Source: an uncultured Lachnospiraceae bacterium
GTDB lineage: Bacteria; Bacillota; Clostridia; Lachnospirales; Lachnospiraceae
Direction: 5' to 3'
NCBI GenBank assembly: GCA_945919795.1
Contig: CAMEJJ010000012.1
Coordinates: 32,153-96,152, forward strand
DNA length: 64,000 bases
Shown: positions 46,399 to 57,522 of the stretch, in pieces
Layout of the letters: every line of letters begins with the position of its first letter
Position numbering within the stretch: position 1 is the first letter of the stretch
Made by a program: the position numbers and the translations under genes
The notes under the pieces: generated by a model
Told to the model about the DNA's origin: nothing
What the model saw: only the letters and a program-made list of their open reading frames with translations
Databases searched by the model: none

Positions 46399-46629
46399 AT
46401 GAAAACAGTACAGATTTCATTAAACTCAATTGACAAAGTAAAATCATTTGTTAATGACATCACAAAATTCGATTATGATTTCGATCTTGTTTCAGGAAGA
46501 TATGTAATCGACGCAAAATCTATCATGGGTATCTTCAGTTTAGATCTTTCTAAACCGATTGATTTAAACATCCACGCAGAAGACAATATTGATGATGTTT
46601 TAGCAGTATTGAAACCTTACATTATCTAA
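46399..46629 (+). CDS. HPr-fold protein keeping KSIMG but lacking His15
   Basis: This 76-residue protein is on the plus strand, from an ATG with AAAGGAGG upstream. The segment YVIDAKSIMGIFSLDLSKP matches the HPr region around Ser46 (KSIMG). The His15 loop of PTS HPr is replaced by a sequence without histidine (NSIDKVKSFVND). It could thus still be a target of HPr kinase but not of Enzyme I. A promoter TTGACT, 17 bp, TAGTAT is just upstream and a terminator follows, so it is a single-gene unit, divergent from mtaB. Confidence 0.75.
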   Translation: MKTVQISLNSIDKVKSFVNDITKFDYDFDLVSGRYVIDAKSIMGIFSLDLSKPIDLNIHAEDNIDDVLAVLKPYII

Positions 46630-46701
46630 TTGAGTCGCGGTACAGAGCCGCAAACAACCCGTCATCTGCCTGTCAGATGACAAATATGTAAAGAGATCAT
46701 T

Positions 46702-46729
46702 CAGCCGGTACTTTACCGGCTGATTTTTT
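46702..46729 (+). terminator. Terminator of the HPr-like gene
   Basis: CAGCCGGTA / TACCGGCTG stem followed by TTTTTT on the plus strand. A second small hairpin (GTCATCTG / CAGATGAC) lies at 46662-46681. Confidence 0.85.
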
Positions 46730-46856
46730 CTTGTATTTTCCCATCTCCTCTGTTATCCTTAAATCAAAAGGGGTATGTAATGTAATATAAAAAAGGTTCC
46801 AAATTATTTAGAAACAGAATATCTTATACAGCACACATTACAAAGGAGAAATTCTT

Positions 46857-47366
46857 ATAAAAAAAAATAATAAAGGCTTTTCTTTAGTCGAACTGATCAT
46901 CGTTATCGCAATTATGGCCATTCTGGTAGGAGTTTTGGTGCCAACCTATCTGATTTATGTTCAGAAATCACGGGTTTCACACGATGCTCAGCTTGTTGAT
47001 TCTATTTCCAAAGCCATCACATATGCCGCTTCGGATCCCAAAGTAGCCGAAGATGCAGACAGCCAGACCGTTCTTGCCGGCTTATCTTTCCCTACCAAGT
47101 TAGAAGATTTGGATAGTCCTGCCGGCAACGTTTTTGCATCTGAAATCATGGATACTTTATATTTGTCAGATCTAAATCAATCCACATACGAAAAAATGAT
47201 TAAGTCGGCGCATGCATCTAATTGCCATATTTACATCCAAAATCAGGGTTCTCTCGACACCCCTTATATTGTCTGGATCAGCAATACTGATAAATCCGGA
47301 CGTGGTGATACCTCTAATGATGCAACGGACATGAATCAAATCGGTAATTGTATTTGTGTTAGATAG
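46857..47366 (+). CDS. Type IV pilin-like prepilin with an apparent AUA start codon
   Basis: The frame encodes 169 residues: KKNNKGFSLVELIIVIAIMA, the class III signal peptide with cleavage after G and the essential E at +5. A polar domain follows with NCHIYIQNQGSLDTPYIVWI and a C-terminal NCICVR, whose cysteines may pair. The first in-frame ATG (46914) lies inside the hydrophobic helix and would remove the prepilin peptidase site. Upstream, AAAGGAG is followed after eight bases by ATA, then a run of nine A. So AUA (46857) is the best-placed start, perhaps a mutated ATG. No pilus assembly genes are near. It is the second plus-strand gene, with an R element right after the stop. Confidence 0.7.
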   Translation: MKKNNKGFSLVELIIVIAIMAILVGVLVPTYLIYVQKSRVSHDAQLVDSISKAITYAASDPKVAEDADSQTVLAGLSFPTKLEDLDSPAGNVFASEIMDTLYLSDLNQSTYEKMIKSAHASNCHIYIQNQGSLDTPYIVWISNTDKSGRGDTSNDATDMNQIGNCICVR

Positions 47367-47375
47367 ACTATCGCA

Positions 47376-47618
47376 AGATGCAAGTCGTCCAAATAAAAAA
47401 TGATATATCTTTGCCCGCCGGTTTTTACGAGGTTTTGTGCCTTTCTTAGCGGCATGGCGAACAAAATTAATGCCTGGTTTCAACTGTTCGAAGACGAAGT
47501 CTGAGTTTTGAAACCAGGCATTTATATATAATTTTGTGAGCATGCCGCTTAGAAAGGCTAAAAACCGAAGTACGAGGCGGCAAAGATATATCATTTTTTA
47601 TTTGGACGACTTGCATCT
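47376..47618 (-). repeat. Palindromic element family R, copy R4
   Basis: The outer arms are a perfect 40-bp inverted repeat (47376-47415 and 47579-47618; key part GATGCAAGTCGTCCAAAT). GCAAGTCGTCC is shared with R2. Inside are the R-family ends (ATATATC/GATATAT, CTTTGCC/GGCAAAG) and TAAGCGG-type arms. The inner stem is GCCTGGTTTCAA / TTGAAACCAGGC, where the other copies have GCCCGG / CCGGGC, a compensated base pair. It fills the space between the convergent pilin and thiI genes, 4 bp from the thiI stop and 9 bp from the pilin stop. Confidence 0.9.
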
Positions 47619-47621
47619 CAA

Positions 47622-48800
47622 TCATTTCACTTCAATGATTTCACGAGTCTGTAGAGCAGTTTCTATCATCTCGTCAATTTTGTCAAATACATTCTGCTCA
47701 TGTTGTCTGATGACATTGACATTCGGTTTGGTAACCGGATGTTTCGCCACGAATATCGTACAGCAGTCTTCAAATGGCAAAATGGAAGTTTCATACGTAT
47801 TAATTTTTTCAGAAATATCTACGATATCCTGTTTGTCAAATGCAATCAACGGACGATAAACCGGAAGGGTACATACTTCATTGGTCGTCATTAAGGCCTG
47901 CATGGTCTGACTGGCAACTTGTCCGATACTCTCACCGGTAATCAGACCAAGACAGTCATTTTCTTTTGCAATCATTTCTGCGATTCTCATCATATACCGG
48001 CGCATAATAATTGTCAGTTCATCATGCGGGCATTTTTCATAGATATACAACTGAATATCGGTAAAATTAATAACATGCAATTTTAACGGACCGGAATACT
48101 CGGAAACATATTTTGCGAGATCTACAACCTTCTGCTTTGCTCTTTCACTGGTATACGGAGGCGCATGGAAATAAACAGCCTCCAAAGTTACCCCCCGCTT
48201 ACTAATCATGTAACCGGCAACCGGCGAATCAATTCCACCCGATAATAAAAGCATTGCTTTTCCACCGGTTCCGACAGGCATTCCTCCCGGTCCCGGAATC
48301 ACTTCGGAATAGATATAGATCTTCTCTCTGATTTCCACATTCAGCTCAATGTCCGGATTATGGACATCCACCTTCATATCGGGAAATGCATCCAAAATCA
48401 CTCCTCCGAGATCAGCATTTACTTCCATGGAACTCTTCGGATAATTTTTTCGGGCTCTTCTGGTGCATACTTTAAATGTTTTATGCTTGTCCGGATAAAC
48501 GTTATCAATAAAATTGATAACGTCTTTTCCTAATTTTTCAAAACCCTCGTCTTCCACATATACAACCGGACAAATCCCGGAAATACCAAACACTTTCTGC
48601 AGTGCAGCCACGGTTTCATCAAAGTCAAACGCACTAACAGCATCGATATAAATTCTTCCTTGTGTTCTTCTCGTCTTGAATTGACCATCGATTTTAGACA
48701 GGGCAAACTCAATCTGTTTTACCAGCGCCTCTTCAAAAATATATCTGTTTTTTCCTTTTACGCCAATTTCTGCGTATTTAATTAAAAATGCCGTAAACAT
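47622..48800 (-). CDS. thiI: tRNA 4-thiouridine synthetase ThiI
   Basis: The 392-residue protein starts at the ATG at 48800, after AAAGGAG; a frame opening 18 bp earlier is not needed. It has a ferredoxin-like and THUMP part (GRIYIDAVSAFDFDETVAAL) and the PP-loop LLSGGIDSPVAGYMISKRG near residues 178-196. It has no C-terminal rhodanese domain, so sulfur must come from a partner. The adjacent cysteine desulfurase fits, as in the Bacillus NifZ-ThiI pair. The product modifies U8 in tRNA and may serve thiamine thiazole synthesis. Confidence 0.93.
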   Translation of the reverse strand: MFTAFLIKYAEIGVKGKNRYIFEEALVKQIEFALSKIDGQFKTRRTQGRIYIDAVSAFDFDETVAALQKVFGISGICPVVYVEDEGFEKLGKDVINFIDNVYPDKHKTFKVCTRRARKNYPKSSMEVNADLGGVILDAFPDMKVDVHNPDIELNVEIREKIYIYSEVIPGPGGMPVGTGGKAMLLLSGGIDSPVAGYMISKRGVTLEAVYFHAPPYTSERAKQKVVDLAKYVSEYSGPLKLHVINFTDIQLYIYEKCPHDELTIIMRRYMMRIAEMIAKENDCLGLITGESIGQVASQTMQALMTTNEVCTLPVYRPLIAFDKQDIVDISEKINTYETSILPFEDCCTIFVAKHPVTKPNVNVIRQHEQNVFDKIDEMIETALQTREIIEVK

Positions 48801-48967
48801 TTCGTTCTCCTTTTTCATTTCTAAGTTTGAATTTAAAATAATCTTTTTTCATCTTCATCCGAACCTTATACGATTCTATCCGGTTTCCATGCATTTATCG
48901 GATTTTCATCGGCTTTGCTTATCCGCTTTTACAGATTATAATTCATTCACTATGGAATTATACATTT

Positions 48968-50122
48968 CTATCGTCTCGTATATCTTCTGAGCATGGGTAC
49001 CAGCTCATATAAACATTTTAAGGTATATTCGATTTCTTCTTCCGTAGTAAACACACTTAAACTGAAGCGTATGGTCGAATCCATATATTCTGTCGTCAAT
49101 CCCATGGCATTTAAGGTGTCACTGACCGTATGCTTATGGGATGAACAGGCACTTCCCGCAGAAACATAAACTCCCTTATCCTCTAAGGAATGCAGCATGA
49201 CTTCTGAACGGATGCCCGCAATAGAAGCGGATACGATATGCGGTGCTCCGGTCTCATCCTGAGGTCCGTTAATCTTGACATGGTCAATCTTTAGCAGACC
49301 GGAAACCAGTTTTTGTTTCAAGCGGTATAGGCGGTTCGTATCTTCTACAAGATCACGGTAAATCAATTCTGTGGCTTTTCCAAGTCCCGCGACACCGGGA
49401 ACATTTTCGGTTCCGGAACGATATCCGTTCTGCTGACCGCCTCCATATAAAATCGGCTTAATTTTTACCTTTTCATCAATATATAAGAAACCGGTTCCTT
49501 TAGGTCCATGGATTTTGTGCCCACTGACCGAAACCATGTCAATCTTCCATTTTTTCGGCAAAAGTCTGAGTTTTCCAAAGCCCTGAACGGCATCCACATG
49601 AAACAGTGTTCGCGGATTCACCCGTTTGATAATCTCTCCCGCCTCGTCAATCGGCTGGATGGCTCCGACCTCATTGTTCACAAACATAATCGATACCAAA
49701 ATCGTATCCGGCCGGATGGCATTTCGTAATTCATCCAGCGAAATCTGTCCATACTGATTCACGGATAAATACGTGATATCAAACCCCAGCTCCTTCAAAT
49801 GCTCCATTGTCCGTAATATTGCCGGATGCTCAATCTTTGTTGTAATCAGATGCTTTCCGCTTCTGTGATTAGCAAACGCCGCACCCATCAGCGCCCAGTT
49901 ATCCGATTCCGTACCACCTGAAGTAAAAAAGATTTCTTTTTCTTTTACTTTCATAATGCCGGCGATTGTCGCTTTACTATATTTGAGATACTTCTCAGCA
50001 TCAACACCCTTCAAGTGCATACTGGAAGCATTTCCGTAATCATTGGTCATAATATCTGCAACCAGACTGACAACTTCGGGATAAGCTTTTGTCGTTGCAG
50101 AATTATCCAGATATACTTCCAT
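48968..50122 (-). CDS. Cysteine desulfurase (NifS/IscS class)
   Basis: This 384-residue PLP enzyme starts MEVYLDNSATTKAYPEV, with the PLP-lysine block VSVSGHKIHGPKGTGFLYI near residues 192-210 and the catalytic cysteine in SAGSACSSHKHTVSD near 323. It lies 167 bp upstream of thiI on the same strand and probably supplies persulfide sulfur to it (NifZ-like role), rather than belonging to an isc or suf cluster, whose other genes are absent. Confidence 0.93.
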   Translation of the reverse strand: MEVYLDNSATTKAYPEVVSLVADIMTNDYGNASSMHLKGVDAEKYLKYSKATIAGIMKVKEKEIFFTSGGTESDNWALMGAAFANHRSGKHLITTKIEHPAILRTMEHLKELGFDITYLSVNQYGQISLDELRNAIRPDTILVSIMFVNNEVGAIQPIDEAGEIIKRVNPRTLFHVDAVQGFGKLRLLPKKWKIDMVSVSGHKIHGPKGTGFLYIDEKVKIKPILYGGGQQNGYRSGTENVPGVAGLGKATELIYRDLVEDTNRLYRLKQKLVSGLLKIDHVKINGPQDETGAPHIVSASIAGIRSEVMLHSLEDKGVYVSAGSACSSHKHTVSDTLNAMGLTTEYMDSTIRFSLSVFTTEEEIEYTLKCLYELVPMLRRYTRR

Positions 50123-50208
50123 TTTCCGAAACTCCCTTCCTAGGTTTCCTTTGTTTCTTACTATTATCTTATGTGAAAACAGGCATGCCCGTTACTATCA
50201 CAAAACTC

Positions 50209-50964
50209 TTATGCAAATTCCTGATCGGTTTCCATATGATACATCAAAATCGATAAAACCGTCATTCCTGCCGTCTCTGTCCTGAGAATTCTTTTTCCCA
50301 GAGATATGGGGCGAAAACCACAATCAGAAGCCTTTGAAACCTCCTGTTTGTCAAATCCGCCCTCAGGACCAATCCACACAGCAACCTTATCTCCCGGCCT
50401 GATAGAAGAAATCACCTGCTTCGTTTCCTCCATACCATTTGCCAGTTCATAAGGAAGCATTTTCACCTGCATGCCATCCGCATAGGAAAGCGCATGTTCA
50501 AAAGAAAGAACTTCATGAATCTTTGGGATAATTCCTCTTTTACTTTGTTTAGCCGCCGCTTCTGCAATTGTCTGCCACCTTTTTAGTTTGGAAGAAGCCT
50601 TCTTTTCATCCAGGCGAACCACGCAACGATTCATAGAAACCGGAATGATTTCATGTACGCCAAGTTCTACCGCTTTTTGAATGATAAGCTCCATCTTATC
50701 GCCCTTTGGCAGCCCCTGAAATAAATAGATTTCTGCCGGAAGCTCCATCCCGTCTTCTTTGATAAAACGAAGTTCACATTCCACGGTATCTTCCGTATAT
50801 GCTACAATTCCTACCCGGTATTCTTTTTGATCAACGCCGTTTGATAGTGCAATCTCTTCACCGATTTTCATACGGAGCACGTTTTTGATGTGATTGAAAT
50901 CGTTGCCTGTAATATATGCTTTTGTCCCTTGTATTTGTTCCGGACTTACAAAAAACTGATACAT
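50209..50964 (-). CDS. rsmE: 16S rRNA m3U1498 methyltransferase RsmE
   Basis: This 251-residue SPOUT-fold methyltransferase has VWIGPEGGFDKQEVSKASDC near residue 200 and LGKRILRTETAGMTVLSIL near 223, the knot that binds SAM. The N-terminal PUA-like part (GNDFNHIKNVLRMKIGEEIA) binds rRNA. It methylates U1498 of 16S rRNA. The start is 1 bp after the prmA stop, a standard pair. Confidence 0.94.
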   Translation of the reverse strand: MYQFFVSPEQIQGTKAYITGNDFNHIKNVLRMKIGEEIALSNGVDQKEYRVGIVAYTEDTVECELRFIKEDGMELPAEIYLFQGLPKGDKMELIIQKAVELGVHEIIPVSMNRCVVRLDEKKASSKLKRWQTIAEAAAKQSKRGIIPKIHEVLSFEHALSYADGMQVKMLPYELANGMEETKQVISSIRPGDKVAVWIGPEGGFDKQEVSKASDCGFRPISLGKRILRTETAGMTVLSILMYHMETDQEFA

Positions 50965-50965
50965 G

Positions 50966-52087
50966 TTACCTCCGGGCCGTCACGCTGACCCATTCATTTT
51001 GTCTGGTTACTTCTAACACTTCCATCCCGGCGGCTTTTATGGCATCTGTCACAAGCTGCTCTTTTTCTGAAATAATACCTGATGTAATATAGATACCGCC
51101 TTTTTTCAAATGCTGTTTTACAACAGGTGTCAAAAGAAGTAATACCTCTGCGAGAATATTGGCAACCACAATATCATACTTATCATATCCGACACGCTCC
51201 TGAATCTCTTTGTCGGAAATGATATTCCCTATCATCATCTCAAAAGAATCGGAAGCCACTCCATTTACTTCCATGTTTTCCCTGACTGCTTCCACGGCGC
51301 AAGGGTCTAAATCGGTTCCGACCGCTCCCTTGATTCCATACATCAAAGATACAATTGCTAAAATACCACTGCCGGTTCCCACATCCAGAAGTAACGTCTC
51401 CGGTGTAATATATTTTTTTAACTGACGGATACAAAGCTGCGTTGTCTCATGCATTCCGGTTCCGAAAGCCGTTCCCGGATCAATGTGCAGCACCTTTTTA
51501 TCTGCATCCTCCGGTTTCACCTCTTCCCAGGAAGGTGTAACTAAAAGATCATCAATATAAAACTGATGGAAAAACTCTTTCCAGTTATTCAGCCAGTCTT
51601 TATCCTCCGTTTCGGAAACAACGATACTGCCTTCACCGATATCCATAAATTCCCGGATTTCATTCAGTTTTTCTGTAACTGCCGCAACCAGTGCATCCAT
51701 ATCCACCGGTTGCACATTGCTAACCATAAAGTATGAATTATCCATATCTTCAGACAATCCGTTTTTTGTTGCGATACTATCATTTTGTTTATCAGATAAA
51801 TTTTGATCAGGCATATTTTGATCAGAGATATTATTTTCAGATAATCTTTTTTCTGTTTTCACATCATCTTCATCAGAAGGTACTTCCACAAAGAAGCTCA
51901 GATAAGCAATGCCGTCATCCTCCGGTGCATCCGGAAGGATATCCACAAACATCTGCTCCTTTTCCCACGCAGTTAACGGAACATGATCTTCAATCATCGC
52001 ACCTTCTAGGCCCAGATCATATAACTCTGAAATAATAATATCCTCTGCATCCGTTATGGTTTTTACGGTTAATTTTTTCCACTTCAT
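50966..52087 (-). CDS. prmA: Ribosomal protein L11 methyltransferase PrmA
   Basis: The protein has 373 residues, longer than the usual 310 or so. The SAM site LLDVGTGSGILAIVSLMYG and the catalytic DIVVANILAEVLLLLTPVV are in the C-terminal half. Between the N-terminal substrate domain and the catalytic domain is an insertion of about residues 78-125. It is polar with S, D, N and Q repeats (NNISDQNMPDQNLSDKQNDS) and probably disordered. PrmA trimethylates L11. It forms an operon with rsmE and follows hisD by 10 bp. Confidence 0.93.
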   Translation of the reverse strand: MKWKKLTVKTITDAEDIIISELYDLGLEGAMIEDHVPLTAWEKEQMFVDILPDAPEDDGIAYLSFFVEVPSDEDDVKTEKRLSENNISDQNMPDQNLSDKQNDSIATKNGLSEDMDNSYFMVSNVQPVDMDALVAAVTEKLNEIREFMDIGEGSIVVSETEDKDWLNNWKEFFHQFYIDDLLVTPSWEEVKPEDADKKVLHIDPGTAFGTGMHETTQLCIRQLKKYITPETLLLDVGTGSGILAIVSLMYGIKGAVGTDLDPCAVEAVRENMEVNGVASDSFEMMIGNIISDKEIQERVGYDKYDIVVANILAEVLLLLTPVVKQHLKKGGIYITSGIISEKEQLVTDAIKAAGMEVLEVTRQNEWVSVTARR

Positions 52088-52097
52088 ATATATTCCT

Positions 52098-53360
52098 CTA
52101 CTGCAATCTAATTTTTATAGACATCTCATGCGCGGCCAGGCCTTCGGTATGAGCCATGGTCATGCAGGTATCGGCAAGATTTCTCAATCCTTCTTTTGTG
52201 ATGTGCTGAACAAAAGAAGTTTTTAAGAAAGTTCCCACATAAACACCGTTTGAGAATTTGGCATTTTTCATGGTCGGCAACGTATGATTGGTACCTGAAC
52301 AATAATCTCCCAAAGCAACAGGAGCATCTTCTCCGATAAACAAAGAACCAAACTGATAAAGCTTTTTACTGTATTCTACCGGATCCTTTGTATGCACTTC
52401 CAGATGTTCCGGTGCCGCTTCATTGGCCAGAGCAGCCATTTCTTCCATGTCATCTGCAATGATAATAGTTCCGTTATCAGCAAAACTCTGCATGGCAGCT
52501 TCTCCGGTCGGAAGTTTTGCTGCAAGTTCTTCCATTGCTTTCAAAATTTCAGGAATTTTACTTTCATCCGTAATGATCAGAGTTGACTGAGCAAATGCAT
52601 CATGCTCGCTTTGCGCCAGCAAATCAATAGCAATGTATTCCGGAGTTGCAGTCTCATCCGCAACAATTAAAACTTCGGAAGGACCTGCCAGCGAATCAAT
52701 ACCGACAGTACCCATAACCTGTCTTTTGGCTTCCGTAACATATCGGTTTCCGGGACCTGCAATCAGATCTACTTTTGCAATGGACTCGGTTCCATATGCC
52801 ATGGCAGCAATTGCCTGGGCACCACCCACCGTATAGATTTCATCTACACCTCCGATATCCATCGCAACTAAGGTTGCCGGATGAATCATGCCGTACTGTT
52901 TGTTGGCCGGAGAACATGCAACCGTCCGCTTTACACCGGCAATTTTTGCAGGAATGGAAAGCATCAATGCGGTACTGGGAAGCGGAAAGCGACCACCCGG
53001 CACATATAAACCGGCGCCGTCAACAGGGATTAATCTGTGTCCCAATTCTACTCCTGCAACAGGACTCATAACCTGAAGCGGTTTGATACAGTTTAATTGC
53101 TCTTTAGCATAAAAAGCAATCTGGTCTGCTGCCTTTTTGAAGTTTTCTACCACATGCGCATCTACCAGTTCATATGCTTTGTTTATATCATCTTTTGAAA
53201 CACGAATCTGTGTCAGTGTCGTATGGTCAAATTTTTCTGCCAGATCTTTTAATGCCTGATCCTTATCCTGCCTTACCTGACAGATAATATCCGCAACAGC
53301 CTTTGTCGCAACTGCATCCCTTACTTCTTTTGCTTCTTTCGCATTTTTATAATATCTCAT
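52098..53360 (-). CDS. hisD: Histidinol dehydrogenase
   Basis: The 420-residue enzyme starts at the ATG at 53360 ([12 protein letters not shown]), with AAAGGA upstream; the frame extends 108 bp further without a site. Conserved blocks are [17 protein letters not shown] [20 protein letters not shown] near residue 120, [20 protein letters not shown] near 215, and the catalytic [10 protein letters not shown] near 320 with [11 protein letters not shown]. It carries out the last two steps of histidine synthesis. It is separate from other his genes and lies upstream of the prmA-rsmE pair. Confidence 0.95.
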   Translation of the reverse strand: MRYYKNAKEAKEVRDAVATKAVADIICQVRQDKDQALKDLAEKFDHTTLTQIRVSKDDINKAYELVDAHVVENFKKAADQIAFYAKEQLNCIKPLQVMSPVAGVELGHRLIPVDGAGLYVPGGRFPLPSTALMLSIPAKIAGVKRTVACSPANKQYGMIHPATLVAMDIGGVDEIYTVGGAQAIAAMAYGTESIAKVDLIAGPGNRYVTEAKRQVMGTVGIDSLAGPSEVLIVADETATPEYIAIDLLAQSEHDAFAQSTLIITDESKIPEILKAMEELAAKLPTGEAAMQSFADNGTIIIADDMEEMAALANEAAPEHLEVHTKDPVEYSKKLYQFGSLFIGEDAPVALGDYCSGTNHTLPTMKNAKFSNGVYVGTFLKTSFVQHITKEGLRNLADTCMTMAHTEGLAAHEMSIKIRLQ

Positions 53361-53544
53361 TGTAAACATCCTTTCTTTTGAAAAATGTCTTTTTCTGTTG
53401 CTAATTATTGTATTTCTATTTACCGGAAAAATGTATCTTGTATCATTTGAGCATTTATGCAATCTCATTTTCCAATTATGCTATTAACACTTAAATCACA
53501 TAATACCATAAATTAATATAACACAAAATAAAGCAATACACAAA

Positions 53545-53591
53545 AAACTCTTTGAACTCATAGTATAAAATCTATTCCTTCAAAGAGTTTT
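53545..53591 (-). terminator. Terminator after dnaJ
   Basis: AAAACTCTTTGAA / TTCAAAGAGTTTT stem with a T-run on the minus strand, 42 bp past the dnaJ stop. It ends the hrcA-grpE-dnaK-dnaJ transcript before hisD. Confidence 0.8.
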
Positions 53592-53632
53592 GTTCTTTTA
53601 ATAAATATCAAGAATATAAATCCGATAAGGAG

Positions 53633-54802
53633 TTATTTAAAGAACCCTTTCTTCTTTTTACTGTCTTTGCTTTCTTTATTCTCTTTTGATTCTTTCTCGG
53701 TATGATTTTTTACCGCATTCAGAGAATTACCGGTTGCTTCATCGAATTTCTTCAGTAAATCCTTTGCTTCAGCAGAAAGCTTTGTCGGGGTCTCAACAAC
53801 CAAAGTCACATAATGATCACCCCGGACATTTTTATCCCGTAAAGTAGGTACACCTTTTCCCTTTAACCGCACTTTGGTATCTGTCTGGGTTCCCGGTTTC
53901 ACTTCATAGGCTACACGCCCGTCAATGGTATCAATCAAAATTTCACCACCAAGAGCGGCTACTGCATATGACATGGGAACGGTTGAGAAGATATTATAAT
54001 CCTGTCTCTGGAAAATCGGATGTCTCGAAACAAGTACTTCAACTAACAGATCGCCTCTTGGTCCTCCGTTTGTACCCGGCTCACCTTTATCACGGATACG
54101 GATACTCTGTCCGTCATCAATTCCTGCCGGAACGGATACCTGAATTTTCTTTTTGCTCGCAATATATCCGGTACCATGACAGTCATTACATTTCTCTTTT
54201 ATTATTTTGCCGCTGCCGCCGCAATCCGGACATGTCTGTACATTGCGGACCGTTCCAAAAAAGGATTGGCTGGTAAATACAATCTGACCTTTTCCTCCAC
54301 ATTTTGGACATGTTTCTTTGGAGGTTCCCGGCTTTGCTCCGGTTCCGTGGCAAGTCTTACATTCATCCTTTAAGGTCAGTTCCAGTTCTTTATCTACCCC
54401 AAAGCAGGCTTCTTCAAAAGTCACTCTGACACTGGTACGGACATTGGCACCTTTCATGGGACCATTGTTTGCACGACGGCTTCCACCGCCAAACATTCCT
54501 CCGAACAGATCACCGAAAATATCACCGAAATCCATACTGTTGAAATCAAAACCTCCGGCTCCGCCGGCTCCGTCAAACGCAGCATGACCAAACTGATCAT
54601 ATTGTCTCCGTTTGTCCGGATCACTTAATACAGCATAGGCTTCGGAAGCTTCTTTAAATTTTTTTTCGGCTTCTGCATCACCCGGATTCATATCCGGGTG
54701 ATATTTTTTAGCCAGAACACGATATGCTTTTTTAATTGCTGCGTCATCAGCATTTTTATCAACACCGAGGACTTCATAATAGTCTCTTTTTTGTTCAGCC
54801 AT
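53633..54802 (-). CDS. dnaJ: Chaperone DnaJ
   Basis: The protein has 389 residues. It has a J-domain with HPD (YHPDMNPGD near 33), a G/F-rich stretch ([19 protein letters not shown]), and four CXXCXGXG zinc motifs ([32 protein letters not shown], about residues 147-205). A substrate-binding C-terminal part and a Lys/Glu/Ser-rich tail follow. It stimulates DnaK ATPase. Start is 6 bp after the dnaK stop. Confidence 0.98.
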   Translation of the reverse strand: MAEQKRDYYEVLGVDKNADDAAIKKAYRVLAKKYHPDMNPGDAEAEKKFKEASEAYAVLSDPDKRRQYDQFGHAAFDGAGGAGGFDFNSMDFGDIFGDLFGGMFGGGSRRANNGPMKGANVRTSVRVTFEEACFGVDKELELTLKDECKTCHGTGAKPGTSKETCPKCGGKGQIVFTSQSFFGTVRNVQTCPDCGGSGKIIKEKCNDCHGTGYIASKKKIQVSVPAGIDDGQSIRIRDKGEPGTNGGPRGDLLVEVLVSRHPIFQRQDYNIFSTVPMSYAVAALGGEILIDTIDGRVAYEVKPGTQTDTKVRLKGKGVPTLRDKNVRGDHYVTLVVETPTKLSAEAKDLLKKFDEATGNSLNAVKNHTEKESKENKESKDSKKKKGFFK

Positions 54803-54808
54803 AATAGA

Positions 54809-56713
<1,905 letters not shown>

Positions 56714-56834
56714 TTACCCAATTTATATGATTTTTGTTTACTTTTTATTTTCAAAAGGATTGCTCCTTATGATTGCTTTGTTTTCCGCCCTGATCGGGCC
56801 ACTTTCGTATCATCGAACTACTTATCACGCATTT

Positions 56835-57515
56835 CTACTGTACAACAGCTACCATACTGTGTCTCACTACCGTATCACGGTAGGTATATCCTTTTTGCAG
56901 CTCCTGTGCAACAATACCCGATTCGTATTCTTCCGATTCAACCTGCATTACCGCATTATGGAGATTGGGATCAAATTCAAGACCAACAGCTTCAATCGGT
57001 TTTACACCAAGTGCCTCAAGCTCTGTCACAAGCTGCTTATAAATCTTATTCATGCCGTCTGCAACAGGTGTATCTTTATCTTCTTCCGGGATCATGGCAA
57101 GGCCTCTTTCGAAGTTGTCAATGACCGGAAGGATTTTTTCAATGACGCTTTTTGCGCCGGTTTCAAACATCGCCGTTTTTTCTTTTTCACTCCGGTTACG
57201 GAAATTTTCGAATTCGGCAAGTTGTCTTTTTACTTTGTCTTCCAGCTCTTCAATTTTTTCCTGTGCTTTATCTTTTTTCTTATCTTTTTTGCCGAAAAGT
57301 TTTTTTCCATCCTTTTCTCCTGCACCGTCATCTGTCTGCGCATCTTTGTTCTCTTCATCAGATGAAGCTGACGCTTCCGTTTCGGTCTGAGAAGGATTTT
57401 CGGCTGTCATATCTTCTGCTTTTGTTTCTTCTACGTCAGCACTTTCCTCTGCAGCCTCTTTTGCAGCATCTGCCGCCAGCTCTTCATCCATTTCTTTTTT
57501 TACCTCTTCTGCCAT
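56835..57515 (-). CDS. grpE: Nucleotide exchange factor GrpE
   Basis: The protein has 226 residues. An acidic low-complexity N-terminus (about residues 1-75, rich in E, A, D and K) precedes a long helix (KVKRQLAEFENFRNRSEKEK) and the beta-domain (AVMQVESEEYESGIVAQELQ, KGYTYRDTVVRHSMVAV). It drives ADP release from DnaK. The acidic extension is longer than in Bacillus GrpE. It starts 7 bp after the hrcA stop. Confidence 0.95.
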   Translation of the reverse strand: MAEEVKKEMDEELAADAAKEAAEESADVEETKAEDMTAENPSQTETEASASSDEENKDAQTDDGAGEKDGKKLFGKKDKKKDKAQEKIEELEDKVKRQLAEFENFRNRSEKEKTAMFETGAKSVIEKILPVIDNFERGLAMIPEEDKDTPVADGMNKIYKQLVTELEALGVKPIEAVGLEFDPNLHNAVMQVESEEYESGIVAQELQKGYTYRDTVVRHSMVAVVQ

Positions 57516-57522
57516 ATCTAAA

